A stretch of DNA of 64,000 nt from [Clostridium] citroniae WAL-17108 (GTDB lineage: Bacteria; Bacillota; Clostridia; Lachnospirales; Lachnospiraceae): positions 331,021 through 395,020 of the forward strand of contig NZ_JH376421.1 in NCBI RefSeq assembly GCF_000233455.1, given 5' to 3'. The translations under genes and the position numbers were made by a program. Position 1 is the stretch's first letter; each line of letters begins with the position of its first letter. The notes below the pieces were generated by a model that was not told the origin of the DNA, searched no databases, and worked only from the letters and a program-made list of their open reading frames with translations. Positions 1 through 8,670 of this stretch are shown here, piece by piece.

Positions 1-440
1 TTTCCAAAACCTCTCTCGTTATTCCGCCTTCTCTGTTCCTCAAATCCCTGGCACCATCTGCCCTCCAGCCAACGCTCAGCCATCTCGGCTCCCATACTGA
101 AGCTAACCACCTTTTCACCCATGGCCAGTACATTGGCATTGTTGATCAGGGATGTCTTTTCAGCAGTGTATACGCTCTCACATGCAACCGCATACACGCC
201 TCTGAACTTATTGGCGATCATACTTACACCTGCTCCTGTTCCGCAGATCACAATACCACGTTCCACCCTTCCCTCCCGGATTACTCGGGCCAGGTTTTCC
301 GATGCTTCAAAATATAGGGTAGCATCCTCCTCCTTCTGTGCTCCCACATCCTCCACCTCATATCCCAGGGCAATGATGTGCGCTTTTACCGCTTCTTTTA
401 AGCGAAATCCTGAAAAATCTGATGCAATCACTACGTTCAT
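1..440 (-). CDS. RpiB/LacAB-family sugar-phosphate isomerase, cut by the window edge
   Basis: The product starts MNVVIASDFSGFRLKE and stays open to base 1, so its C-terminal end is missing. It carries the RpiB/LacA/LacB signature: a VIASD-type N-terminus, GIVICGTGAGVSMIANK with the active-site Cys of the family, and NNANVLAMG. Family members interconvert aldose and ketose phosphates (ribose-5-P/ribulose-5-P, allose-6-P/allulose-6-P or galactose-6-P/tagatose-6-P). A full RpiB paralogue lies at 11274-11714. A promoter and a LacI-type palindrome sit just upstream, so it is probably the first gene of a repressed sugar operon running leftward out of the window. The substrate cannot be told from sequence. 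Confidence 0.85.
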   Translation of the reverse strand, partial: MNVVIASDFSGFRLKEAVKAHIIALGYEVEDVGAQKEEDATLYFEASENLARVIREGRVERGIVICGTGAGVSMIANKFRGVYAVACESVYTAEKTSLINNANVLAMGEKVVSFSMGAEMAERWLEGRWCQGFEEQRRRNNERGFG

Positions 441-550
441 TTCTGTCTTCCTTTCTTATCTCTTTCGGATTAGGACTCCCACTTATGGTTGATGGTGAAT
501 CCATGTAATCAGCATTGATCCCCCCTGCCCTATCTACTCCAACGCGGAAC

Positions 551-605
551 TAAAACGTTTTATGTTTATGGCTTGATATTAGCAGATTATTCATGTTCTA
601 GTCAA
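551..605 (-). promoter_or_regulatory. Leftward promoter with LacI-type operator
   Basis: On the minus strand TTGACT (600-605) and TAATAT (576-581) are separated by 18 bases. A perfect 12-base palindrome TAAAACGTTTTA (551-562) lies just after the expected transcription start. AAAACGTTTT cores are typical of LacI/GalR-family operators. It should repress the isomerase gene starting at 440. Confidence 0.65.
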
Positions 606-679
606 TAATTATTTGGATTTTTTACTATTTTCGTGCACGTTAAACATATTTTTAGTAGTTTTACTAGTGTATTTTTCAC

Positions 680-708
680 TGGACAATTTTTATAAAACGT
701 TTTATTAT
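680..708 (+). promoter_or_regulatory. Rightward promoter overlapping a second LacI-type operator
   Basis: TGGACA (680-685) and TATTAT (703-708) are 17 bases apart and point toward the HIT gene at 795. A perfect 14-base palindrome ATAAAACGTTTTAT (692-705) fills the spacer and touches the -10. It shares its 12-base core with the palindrome at 551-562, so one repressor may bind both and control both directions. Confidence 0.55.
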
Positions 709-794
709 AAATTTTGTAATCAGCATGAACCCTAAACCCTTGGACGCTCCGTAACGGAACAAACCAACAGATTACATATGGAGGTATCTATAAG

Positions 795-1223
795 ATGAAA
801 GATCCAAATTGTGCCTATTGCATGCAGGGTGATATGGCAGCAGCATTCGCCTATCCTGTCTGCGAAATGAATACCAGTTTTCTATACATATTTAAGGAGC
901 AGAGCAAACGCGGCCGTTGCGTTATTGCCCACAAAAAACATGTCAGTGAGCTGATCGACCTGACCGCTGAGGAACGGACCGCCTTTTTCTCCGATGTGGC
1001 GGCGGCAGCCAATGCCATTCATAAGGCATTCAAACCTGATAAGCTGAATTACGGCGCTTATGGTGATACCGGCTCCCATCTCCATTTTCATCTGGTCCCC
1101 AAGTACAGGGATGGAGAAGAATGGGGCGGAACTTTTGAGATGAACAGTAAGAAGACGTTTCTCTCTGACAGTGAATATGAAAACCTGGCACGTACTCTTA
1201 GGGCGTATCTGCCGGCTGAATAA
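795..1223 (+). CDS. HIT-family nucleotide hydrolase/transferase
   Basis: A 142-residue protein with the histidine-triad motif HLHFHLVP at about residues 95-102 (His95, 97 and 99). HIT proteins hydrolyse or transfer nucleoside monophosphates, for example phosphoramidates and Ap4A-type dinucleotides. CAYC near residue 7 suggests a zinc-binding N-terminus as in some bacterial HIT proteins. The start at 795 has GGAGG at about 780. The gene is monocistronic, with a terminator at 1247-1297. The operator-bearing promoter upstream hints at co-control with the leftward sugar gene, but there is no obvious functional link. Confidence 0.9.
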   Translation: MKDPNCAYCMQGDMAAAFAYPVCEMNTSFLYIFKEQSKRGRCVIAHKKHVSELIDLTAEERTAFFSDVAAAANAIHKAFKPDKLNYGAYGDTGSHLHFHLVPKYRDGEEWGGTFEMNSKKTFLSDSEYENLARTLRAYLPAE

Positions 1224-1246
1224 GCCATACACCCCATACTGCAGAA

Positions 1247-1297
1247 ACGCCTGGTTTCCTTCATAAATCCTAAGGGAAATCCAGGCGTCTTTTATTT
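1247..1297 (+). terminator. Rho-independent terminator of the HIT gene
   Basis: ACGCCTGGTTTCC (1247-1259) pairs with GGAAATCCAGGCGT (1275-1288) with one mismatch or bulge, followed by CTTTTATTT. Confidence 0.8.
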
Positions 1298-1319
1298 CTA
1301 TAAATATTCAAAAAAATGC

Positions 1320-1369
1320 TTGACTTTTTCCCGGATCTGTATTATATTGATATCAGTAACAATTACTAT
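1320..1369 (+). promoter_or_regulatory. Promoter and PerR/Fur-like box of reverse rubrerythrin copy 1
   Basis: TTGACT (1320-1325), 17 bases, TATATT (1343-1348). The inverted repeat AGTAA-CAA-TTACT (about 1355-1367) lies just downstream of the -10, where a Fur/PerR-family repressor would block initiation. The -10 region and the box are repeated almost exactly before the second copy (9816-9865). PerR control of reverse rubrerythrins is known in Clostridium acetobutylicum; applying it here is inference. Confidence 0.6.
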
Positions 1370-1416
1370 TATCAATTACGAACTATAAATATATGGGAAA
1401 AAGGAGAATATTGATT

Positions 1417-1962
1417 ATGAAAAAATGGGTATGTACAGTATGCGGTTATGTTTATGAGGGAGAGAATCCACCTGAGAAGTGTCCACAGTGCGGTGTTCCT
1501 GCATCCAAGTTCAAAGAGCAGGAAGCTGACAAGATGGCATGGGCATGCGAGCACGAGGTTGGTGTTGCACAGGGTTCCCCTGAAGATATCATGATGGATT
1601 TAAGAGCTAATTTCGAGGGCGAGTGCTCCGAGGTTGGCATGTACCTGGCCATGTCCAGAGTGGCCCACAGGGAAGGATATCCTGAGATTGGTATGTACTG
1701 GGCTCAGGCAGCTTTTGAGGAAGCAGAGCACGCCGCCAAGTTCGCGGAGCTGTTAGGCGAGGTTGTTACCTCCTCCACCAAGAAGAACCTGGAGATGAGA
1801 GTGGCTGCTGAGAACGGCGCTACTGCCGGCAAGTTCGACCTGGCCAAGAGAGCAAAGGCCCTGAACCTGGATGCGATCCATGACACGGTTCATGAGATGG
1901 CTAAGGATGAGGCACGCCACGGCAAGGCGTTTGAAGGTCTGCTACAGAGGTACTTTGGCTAA
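1417..1962 (+). CDS. Reverse rubrerythrin (N-terminal rubredoxin, C-terminal ferritin-like), copy 1
   Basis: A 181-residue cytoplasmic peroxide-detoxifying protein. The rubredoxin domain comes first, with C6xxC9 and C22PQC25 binding one iron. A ferritin-like four-helix domain follows, with the di-iron ligands EGECSE, EEAEH and DEARH. This order is reversed relative to classical rubrerythrin and matches the Clostridium reverse rubrerythrins, which act as NADH-linked peroxidases. The start at 1417 has AAGGAGAATA about 8 bases upstream and is the same as in the paralogue; an upstream ATG at 1393 would place the ribosome site inside the coding region. Only four residues differ from the copy at 9918. 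Confidence 0.93.
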   Translation: MKKWVCTVCGYVYEGENPPEKCPQCGVPASKFKEQEADKMAWACEHEVGVAQGSPEDIMMDLRANFEGECSEVGMYLAMSRVAHREGYPEIGMYWAQAAFEEAEHAAKFAELLGEVVTSSTKKNLEMRVAAENGATAGKFDLAKRAKALNLDAIHDTVHEMAKDEARHGKAFEGLLQRYFG

Positions 1963-2040
1963 TATATAAAAATTTCATCAGAATAAACATCCCAGCCCGT
2001 ACCAGGATAGCGGAATACGGACTGCGGCGCACCGCAAGGC

Positions 2041-2080
2041 GGGCAGGCCCCCATACTCGGGGATCCTGCCCACTTTTTTT
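2041..2080 (+). terminator. Rho-independent terminator after reverse rubrerythrin 1
   Basis: GGGCAGG (2041-2047) pairs with CCTGCCC (2065-2071) with further GC pairing inside, followed by a T run (2074-2080). It lies between convergent genes. Confidence 0.8.
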
Positions 2081-2097
2081 GGAAATGCCGGGGAACC

Positions 2098-3075
2098 CTA
2101 TCCCATCTCCATTCCTATTTTCTTAAAACCTGCAATCGCTGCCCCCACAATACCGTTGGCCGGCGATGGTTGGGAGAAATAGATCTGAAGGTTCTCAGCC
2201 GGATACGGCTTTCTCGTATGCTCCAGTATACAGCGTACCAGCTTTTCCCTTGGAAATGACTTCATCTGTACAATCCCGCCTCCGATCACCACTGCCTCGG
2301 GGTCAAGTATATTGATCTCCGCCACCACCGGAATGGACATGGCTTGTACAAATTCGTCCAGCACCTGCGTGTGCCCCCATTGGGTGAACAGATCCCCGAT
2401 CCCGGTATGGGGAAAATGGGCTTTCTGCAATTGCTCCAGGGCTTTTCCGCAGCAGTACATCTCCACACATCCCTTATTGCCGCAGCTGCACGGGCGTTGC
2501 TCAAGTCCCATCTGTATATGGCCCACCTCGGCAGCCGTGCCGTTCTTGCCAATAAAAGGACGTCCGTTTATGTAGATCGCATTTCCCATTCCCGTGCCAA
2601 AATAAAAGCCTGCCACTGCTCCCTCTGAAGGCAGCTTAAGCTGCCATATGTCATTGGCCAGCAGATAATATGCATCATGGTCTATGATGACCGGTATGCC
2701 CAGCCTATCTTCCAGCGCCTCCACAATATCCACACCATCCAGTCCCGGAAAATTGGTGGATGAATACAGTCTGCGTCTGTGCCTGTCCACAACAGAGGGA
2801 AATCCTGCCGCCACCATCACAGGGACACGGCCATTTGAATTTCTCCTGATATAATCCAGGATCACAGCGCCAAGGGCCTGGGGCGTGTCATCCGCCTCAT
2901 ATACCTGTCTGGCCGGAATCACTTCAAGGGCTGACACAATGAGCGTTTCATCCACCAGCCCCATGCGCAGGTTGGTGCCGCCGATGTCCATGCCAAGTAT
3001 CCTCCTGGCGCCCGCCCCAAGATCCAATCCCGATACGGCCTCGTCTTTTATCCTGTCTCTTATCCCGTCTTCCAT
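2098..3075 (-). CDS. ROK-family sugar kinase, allose-kinase (AlsK)-like
   Basis: A 325-residue ATP-dependent sugar kinase. The phosphate-binding motif MDIGGTN is near residue 30, and the ROK zinc signature HIQMG...CSCGNKGCVE is in the middle. FYFGTGMGNAIYINGRP, STNFPGL and GGGIVQMKSFPRE resemble E. coli AlsK more than glucokinase. It would phosphorylate an imported hexose such as D-allose or a relative. It is the last gene of the leftward operon 9606-2098. Its ribosome site (TAGGAG) overlaps the stop codon of the DeoR gene, implying translational coupling. The substrate is inferred. Confidence 0.85.
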   Translation of the reverse strand: MEDGIRDRIKDEAVSGLDLGAGARRILGMDIGGTNLRMGLVDETLIVSALEVIPARQVYEADDTPQALGAVILDYIRRNSNGRVPVMVAAGFPSVVDRHRRRLYSSTNFPGLDGVDIVEALEDRLGIPVIIDHDAYYLLANDIWQLKLPSEGAVAGFYFGTGMGNAIYINGRPFIGKNGTAAEVGHIQMGLEQRPCSCGNKGCVEMYCCGKALEQLQKAHFPHTGIGDLFTQWGHTQVLDEFVQAMSIPVVAEINILDPEAVVIGGGIVQMKSFPREKLVRCILEHTRKPYPAENLQIYFSQPSPANGIVGAAIAGFKKIGMEMG

Positions 3076-3083
3076 TCCGTCTC

Positions 3084-3827
3084 CTAATCCCTGGCGAGAA
3101 TGTAGTTGGCATATTCCTTTAAAAGCGGCGTCTCCTTTTCAGTTATGATCGTGCACTCCGACAGCTCCATGGCTTTGCACATGGTGCGTTTTCCCGACTT
3201 TGAACTGTCTGCCAGCACGTAGATCTGCGCTGAATTTTCTTTTACGATCCGCTTTTTATTGGCCTCCCTGCTGTCAGGGGTATTGACACCGGACTGAAGG
3301 TCATACCCGGTAGCGCCAATAAAGGCTTTGTCAAAAAACATGTTCTTTAAACTGTTATCCGCCATGCTGCCCACAATAGACGCCGTGGACTTCAGTACAT
3401 CCCCGCCAATCATTATTACATTGATCTCAGTTTCCAAAATGCTGGGAACCACCATTGCATTGGTTGTCACCACTGTTATCTTCTTATTCTTGAGATAAGG
3501 GATCATCTTTAAGCAGGTGGTTCCCGCATCGATATAAATGACCTCTCCATCGCCTACCAGCTGTGCCGCCGTCTTTGCAATGGCCTCTTTCTCCTTGATC
3601 TTATATAAGCCCCTGGAATTGATGGGAGTATCATAGGAGCCTGTTTTGATCTTGGCAGCTCCTCCCCGCAAAAGGACGATCTGCCCTTCCCCCTCCAATA
3701 TCTTCAAATCCCTTCTGATCGTGGATTCCGAAACCCCGTTTAATGCTTTGGCAAAATCCCCAAGGGTTACCATATCCTGCTTTTCCAGTTCTGTAAGCAA
3801 TATCTGCCGTCTTTCGTATGGAATCAT
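3084..3827 (-). CDS. DeoR-family transcriptional regulator of the sugar operon
   Basis: A 247-residue DeoR/GlpR-type repressor. An N-terminal winged helix (ERRQILLTEL, then VSESTIRRDLKILEGEG) is followed by the sugar-phosphate-sensing domain with YIDAGTTCLKM and DKAFIGATGYD. The start at 3827 follows AGGGAGGGG; in-frame extension upstream has no ribosome site. Its position inside the operon it probably controls, next to two sugar kinases, fits a regulator responding to a phosphorylated sugar made by those kinases. Confidence 0.88.
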   Translation of the reverse strand: MIPYERRQILLTELEKQDMVTLGDFAKALNGVSESTIRRDLKILEGEGQIVLLRGGAAKIKTGSYDTPINSRGLYKIKEKEAIAKTAAQLVGDGEVIYIDAGTTCLKMIPYLKNKKITVVTTNAMVVPSILETEINVIMIGGDVLKSTASIVGSMADNSLKNMFFDKAFIGATGYDLQSGVNTPDSREANKKRIVKENSAQIYVLADSSKSGKRTMCKAMELSECTIITEKETPLLKEYANYILARD

Positions 3828-3909
3828 CAGACCCCTCCCTGTATCTTTCACATCACTATTTACCTTAAAGTATACATGAAATGCAAAGATTGTCAATTTT
3901 ACAGTGGTC

Positions 3910-4842
3910 TCATTTCAACCATTTATTACGGAAATCCAACACCTGTCCAATATCCGGCATGGAGTCCTGTGCGCCCGTATCCTGTACGGTCAGGGCGCTG
4001 CAGCAGGTGGCAAGATCCAGCATATCCTCCAGCTCCATATGGTTTAGGATGCCGTATGCCAGGCCGCCCACAAAGGAGTCCCCGGCCCCGGTGGTCTCAA
4101 CTGCCGCGACCGGATAGGATCCCTTGTAACAGAGCCGTTCTCCTTTACAGGCCACCGCCCCCAGACTTCCCAAGGTAAAGATACAGACATTCCCCATCTC
4201 CCCTGCAAAACGCTTTAATGCCTCCTCTGCCTTTTTCACAGAGTCAATTGCTTCACCTGTATAAAATTCAGCTTCCACCTCATTCATGATCAGGTAACCG
4301 CAAAGCTTCATATATTTTTTATGGATCTTTGCAGCCGGTGCCATATTAAACAGGATGGTACATCCGGCCTTTGCAGCCGTCTCAATGGCGTACCGGATCA
4401 CTTCCTCCGGGATCTCCATTTGCAGAATGACAACCGTATGCTCATCCAGCAGGCAGCGTATCCCATCAATGTCCTCCGTACCCATGGAATAATTGGCGCC
4501 CCTGGTAATGGAGGCATACACGCTCCCATCCGGCAGTGTGTGTACGACTCCCATGCCGCTGCTGCCGTTTCTGCGTTTCACAAATTCCGTGTCCACCCCG
4601 TATTTCTGCAGACCCTCCAGAAGCTTTAGACCATTTACATCCATGCCCACATTGCCGGCCATATAGGTCTTGATCCCCAGCCTGGCGCACTGCACCGCCT
4701 GGTTGCCGCCCTTGCCCCCGCAGCAGAACTCCGCGCTTTTTGCCTGGTGCGTCTCACCTTTGTACGGCATCCTGTCTGTCTTTAGAATAATGTCATAATT
4801 CAGGCTTCCTATTACAACTGCCTTTCCCTCCATTTTCACCAT
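3910..4842 (-). CDS. PfkB-family carbohydrate kinase, ribokinase-like
   Basis: A 310-residue kinase. The PfkB N-terminal signature GGKGGNQA is near residue 42, and the catalytic anion hole TTGAGDSFVGG with its Asp base is near residue 255. NPxE-type residues for magnesium (MNEVEAE) are present. It resembles ribokinase. It begins 6 bases after the permease stop. A second, unrelated kinase (ROK, 2098-3075) shares the operon, so two phosphorylation steps or two substrates are possible. ATG at 4833 is an alternative start. Confidence 0.87.
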   Translation of the reverse strand: MVKMEGKAVVIGSLNYDIILKTDRMPYKGETHQAKSAEFCCGGKGGNQAVQCARLGIKTYMAGNVGMDVNGLKLLEGLQKYGVDTEFVKRRNGSSGMGVVHTLPDGSVYASITRGANYSMGTEDIDGIRCLLDEHTVVILQMEIPEEVIRYAIETAAKAGCTILFNMAPAAKIHKKYMKLCGYLIMNEVEAEFYTGEAIDSVKKAEEALKRFAGEMGNVCIFTLGSLGAVACKGERLCYKGSYPVAAVETTGAGDSFVGGLAYGILNHMELEDMLDLATCCSALTVQDTGAQDSMPDIGQVLDFRNKWLK

Positions 4843-4848
4843 CCGTCC

Positions 4849-5850
4849 TTATGCCTGTGACTTTGAAAATTTTGAGGACAACTTGCTCTGTATCACCTCA
4901 AAATAGGCTGCTATGACAATGATGATACCTGTCACAATATACTGCCAGAAGGTGCTGACCCCGGTGATGATCAGACCGATCTTCAGGGCTGCCAACAGCA
5001 ATGCGCCTAAAAAGGTGCCCAAAATACTGCCCTTTCCTCCCGCCATACGGGTTCCGCCAATAGCCGAGGCAGCGATGGCATCCAGTTCATATCCCTGTCC
5101 GGTGGCCGGTTCGCCGGTGCCCAGGTTGGCCAGCATGACCATGCCGGCAAATGCTACGCAGAACCCGCACATGGAATATGCAAGGATCTTTGTCCTGTCC
5201 ACATTCACGCCCGACAGTTTTGCCGCCTCCTCGTTGCCTCCCACGGCAAAGAGATAATTTCCAAACCTGGTCTTCTTAAGCAGGATATGGGCGATTACCG
5301 CGATGGCAAACAGCACAAAGATAGATATGGGCACATCCCCGATCACCTTTGCCCCCAGGGATTTTCTGTACGCATCCGGTATGTTGAGGACCGGCCATCC
5401 GCCTGTGACCACATAGGCGATACCCCGGAATACGCTCATGGTGCCCAGGGTGGCGATAAATGGCTGCAGCCTCATCTTGGTGACCAGCAGTCCATTGATG
5501 GATCCCATAAAGGTTCCCAGCACCGCGCCTGCGCATATGGCGGCTACAGGCGGCACACCCAGTACCGTAAGCTGTCCGACCGCCACAATGACAATGGCGA
5601 ACGTACTTCCCAGGGACAGGTCGATTCCCCCTGAAATGATCGCAAAGGTGATGCCGATGGCCAGGATCCCGTTAATGGTGGCCTGCTTTACAATATCCAC
5701 AAAATTTCCCACGGTCACATAAGAGGAGTCAATCAGCGCAAATATGATGACCATGATGATCAAAGCAACAAAAACCCCTATTTCACGGACAGATCCGCTG
5801 AACATCATCCGCGATACGGCCTTTTGCCGGCTGTTATTCTCTTTCCCCAT
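4849..5850 (-). CDS. Sugar ABC transporter permease (RbsC/AlsC type)
   Basis: A 333-residue multi-span membrane protein of the ribose/allose/galactose permease family. Characteristic stretches are IISGGIDLSLGS, NGLLVTKMRLQPFIATLGTM and AIAASAIGGTRMAGGKGS. It forms the membrane pore, probably as a dimer, with the ATPase encoded just upstream. The start at 5850 follows GGAGGAAAAGACA and overlaps the ATPase gene by 17 bases. Confidence 0.92.
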   Translation of the reverse strand: MGKENNSRQKAVSRMMFSGSVREIGVFVALIIMVIIFALIDSSYVTVGNFVDIVKQATINGILAIGITFAIISGGIDLSLGSTFAIVIVAVGQLTVLGVPPVAAICAGAVLGTFMGSINGLLVTKMRLQPFIATLGTMSVFRGIAYVVTGGWPVLNIPDAYRKSLGAKVIGDVPISIFVLFAIAVIAHILLKKTRFGNYLFAVGGNEEAAKLSGVNVDRTKILAYSMCGFCVAFAGMVMLANLGTGEPATGQGYELDAIAASAIGGTRMAGGKGSILGTFLGALLLAALKIGLIITGVSTFWQYIVTGIIIVIAAYFEVIQSKLSSKFSKSQA

Positions 5851-7345
5851 TGTCTTTTCCTCCCATTGCGTAATTTAGGATCACCTGCTCTGCAAACTCT
5901 TCCTTTTGCAGCTCCCCTGTCTTTTTTCCTTCACACATAATAATAATGCGGTCGCTGATACCCATGACCTCCGGAAGTTCTGAGGACACCACGATCACGG
6001 ATTTTCCATTGTGGACAATGTCCTCCATCAGCCTGTATATCTCCGCCTTGGCCGCCACGTCCACGCCTTTGGTGGGCTCATCGAAAATGAGTATATCCAC
6101 ATCCGTGGACATCCACCTGGCCAATATAATCTTCTGCTGGTTTCCCCCGGACATGTTCTGGGTCATATAATCCGGCTTCTTGGGATTGACGTTCAGTTCA
6201 CTCTCATACTTCAGATAGTTCTTTCGTTTTTTCCTCTCATCCACAAAGTGGTTGGTCAAATATTTTTCCAGGGAGGACAGGGCTGCGTTATCTATGTTGC
6301 TCATCATATTGATAAAGCCCTGGGTTTTGCGCTCCTCGGGAAGAAGGCCGATTCCCAGGCGCAGGGCGTCCTGGGTATTATGTATGGCCGCCTCCCTGCC
6401 CTTTAGGAAAATGTGTCCGGCCGTCTTGGCATCCGCTCCAAAGATCGCCCTCATCACCTCGGTCCTTCCCGCTCCCACCAGACCGGCAAATCCCAATATC
6501 TCACCCTTTCTCAGTTCAAAGCTGACGTCCTCAAATACCCCTTTACGGCTCAGACCCTGAACCTTAAGGACCACCTCATCCCGGACACAGCTCTCTCTCA
6601 TTCTGGATGCCACCGCATTCACATCCCTGCCCACCATGTGCCTGATCAGGGTCTCCCTGCTGATATCCCCCACATTCAGGGTGGTAATATAAGCCCCGTC
6701 CCTCAGGATCGTAGCCCTGTCGCAGATCTGGAAAATCTCCTCCAGCCTGTGGCTTACATAGATGATGGTAATGCCTGACTCCTTTAGCTCCCGGATAATC
6801 TTAAACAATTCAGCCGTTTCCCCGGTTGTCAGCGAGGCGGTGGGCTCATCCAGGGAGATCACCTCCGCCTTATGAAAAAGGGCTTTGGCAATGGCCAGCA
6901 TCTGCATCCCGCCTGCCGTCAGGCGGCTGGCCATGTCCTCAGCCCTGAAATCGCATTTTAACCTGTCCAATATCTCATTCACAGTCCTGTTCAGCGTGCG
7001 GTAATCCACTATCATGCCATGATGGGGCTCATATCCCAGGGTAACGTTCTGGCCAACGGTCAGATCCCTCACCACATTGATCTCCTGGTGTACCTTAACA
7101 ATGCGGCCTTTCCTAATGGCCTCATTGGGATTCTTAAAAGATACCTGACTGCCGTTAAGCCAAATACTGCCCTCATATTCCTGGTAAACCCCATGAAGGA
7201 TATTCAGCAGCGTGGATTTGCCGGCCCCGTTTTCCCCTAACAGCGCATGGACTTCCCCCTTACACACGGAAAAACTGATGTCCTTTAGTACCCTGACGCC
7301 GGAAAACTGTTTGCCTATCTGCCTAAACTCGATTGATTTTTCCAT
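5834..7345 (-). CDS. Sugar ABC transporter ATP-binding protein (RbsA/AlsA type, two ATPase domains)
   Basis: A 503-residue tandem ATPase. Domain 1 has a full Walker A (GENGAGKST) and Walker B (VISLDEPTASL), with an atypical signature region LTAGGMQMLAIAKAL. Domain 2 has the degenerate P-loop GLVGAGRTEV usual for this family and the good signature MSGGNQQKIILARW. It powers import of the sugar bound by the lipoprotein encoded upstream. ATG at 7345 follows AAAGGGG; a TTG two codons earlier has worse spacing. Confidence 0.92.
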   Translation of the reverse strand: MEKSIEFRQIGKQFSGVRVLKDISFSVCKGEVHALLGENGAGKSTLLNILHGVYQEYEGSIWLNGSQVSFKNPNEAIRKGRIVKVHQEINVVRDLTVGQNVTLGYEPHHGMIVDYRTLNRTVNEILDRLKCDFRAEDMASRLTAGGMQMLAIAKALFHKAEVISLDEPTASLTTGETAELFKIIRELKESGITIIYVSHRLEEIFQICDRATILRDGAYITTLNVGDISRETLIRHMVGRDVNAVASRMRESCVRDEVVLKVQGLSRKGVFEDVSFELRKGEILGFAGLVGAGRTEVMRAIFGADAKTAGHIFLKGREAAIHNTQDALRLGIGLLPEERKTQGFINMMSNIDNAALSSLEKYLTNHFVDERKKRKNYLKYESELNVNPKKPDYMTQNMSGGNQQKIILARWMSTDVDILIFDEPTKGVDVAAKAEIYRLMEDIVHNGKSVIVVSSELPEVMGISDRIIIMCEGKKTGELQKEEFAEQVILNYAMGGKDNGERE

Positions 7346-7364
7346 TTGCAAGCCCCTTTCAGCT

Positions 7365-7410
7365 ATGGGGCCTGTGCAAAGCCCTACCGAGCATTCTGCA
7401 TTGGCCCCAT
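7365..7410 (-). other. Intercistronic hairpin between binding-protein and ATPase genes
   Basis: ATGGGGCC (7365-7372) and GGCCCCAT (7403-7410) are perfect inverted arms, with inner TGCA/TGCA pairing. There is no T run, so it is not a clear terminator. It probably stabilises the upstream binding-protein mRNA, as is common for importers that need excess binding protein. Confidence 0.5.
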
Positions 7411-7455
7411 GTATTGATCCTGTATATTACTAGCTGTATTCTGCTGAGCTGTATA

Positions 7456-8637
7456 TTACTGGGCTTTATATTCTGTGGGAGCCCAATTAATGATCTCTTT
7501 TGCGTCAGTATCCACGTTGGTGGAATCGATCAGGGCCTGCGGCGTCCAGATAACTCTTGGAAGCTTCTGTCCGGCCAGTTCACGCAGGGCACATTCAAGG
7601 GCGATCTGCGCCTTGTAGAATGGGAAGGAATCAATGGTTGCGCTTAATTCACCCTTTCTGATGGAATCATAGGCCTCGCCGATTCCGTCAACACCTACAA
7701 TCAGGATATCTTTTCCGGATTCCTTGACCGCTTCCACAACACCAAGGGCCATCCCGTCATTGTTACAGAAGATCGCTTTCAGGTCGGGATAGTTCTTGAT
7801 CCATGTTTCAGCCAGTTCCTTGGCCTTGTTTCTGTCCCAGTCGGCATTCTGCTTTGCAACAATCTCAATGTCCGGTGAATTTGCCGTCATCCAGTTTTCA
7901 AAGCCTTCGGTCCTCTGCCTTGCGGCAAATGCCTTGGGCATACCGATCACAATGGCAACCTGACCCTTGCCGTCCAGCTGTTTGGAGATCCACTCCGCTG
8001 CCAGTTCACCGTTTTGGTCTGCCTTTGGCCCTACAAAGTTAGGTGCATTTGCAATCAGGCCATCGTTTACATTGATCACAGGTATGTTTTTCTCAACCGC
8101 GCTCTCAACACCCGGCACCAGGTTTCCGTCTGAAATGGGAGACAGCAGCAGCACAGAGTATTTTTTATTGATCATATTATTAAGGATGGCAAGCTGTCCC
8201 TGCTCATCGTTCTCATCCAGGGCGGCCTGGACATCGATGGTAACCTTTACCCCTGCCTCGGATGCCAGTCCGGCTCCTTCCTCATATCCCTCTTTCAGGG
8301 TGCGCCAGTATTCATTCTGGAACTGCTTGGCAACTGCCCCGACTACGATATCCTGGCTTCCGTAAGGGACCTCTGCTCCAAATTCCTCACGTACATCCTC
8401 AATGCTGACGCCCGCCTCCTTATCAGGATTAAAACCTTCGCTGACCACGGCCTCAGTCTCCTCTTTTGCAGCTTCCGCGCCCTTATCCTCCCCTTTTGTC
8501 TCCTGGGACTGGGCCTCGCTCTGCGCAGGGGCTGTTGTCTGGACCGCTGCGGTACTGCCGCCGCCTGAACTACATCCCATTAACATGGCCCCTACAATTG
8601 CTGATGTAACCAAAATTCCCAATACCTTTTTTCTCAT
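7456..8637 (-). CDS. Sugar ABC transporter substrate-binding lipoprotein (RbsB/AlsB type)
   Basis: A 393-residue exported lipoprotein. The signal peptide runs MRKKVLGILVTSAIVGAMLM with lipobox Cys22. An Ala/Glu/Gln-rich linker follows, then a type I periplasmic-binding fold with DVQAALDENDEQGQLAILNNMI, FVGPKADQNGELAA and IVGVDGIGEAYDSI. It delivers the sugar to the importer encoded downstream. The start at 8637 follows AAAGGAGGAGC. The C-terminal end sits in a short region containing repeated CTGTATATTACT stretches. Confidence 0.92.
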   Translation of the reverse strand: MRKKVLGILVTSAIVGAMLMGCSSGGGSTAAVQTTAPAQSEAQSQETKGEDKGAEAAKEETEAVVSEGFNPDKEAGVSIEDVREEFGAEVPYGSQDIVVGAVAKQFQNEYWRTLKEGYEEGAGLASEAGVKVTIDVQAALDENDEQGQLAILNNMINKKYSVLLLSPISDGNLVPGVESAVEKNIPVINVNDGLIANAPNFVGPKADQNGELAAEWISKQLDGKGQVAIVIGMPKAFAARQRTEGFENWMTANSPDIEIVAKQNADWDRNKAKELAETWIKNYPDLKAIFCNNDGMALGVVEAVKESGKDILIVGVDGIGEAYDSIRKGELSATIDSFPFYKAQIALECALRELAGQKLPRVIWTPQALIDSTNVDTDAKEIINWAPTEYKAQ

Positions 8638-8670
8638 CGCTTGCTCCTCCTTTTGTTGGATTCCTTTTTA

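Noticed and set aside
1393..1416. Earlier ATG for reverse rubrerythrin copy 1
   Set aside because: It would put the ribosome site inside the gene, and the paralogue at 9918 has no equivalent extension.
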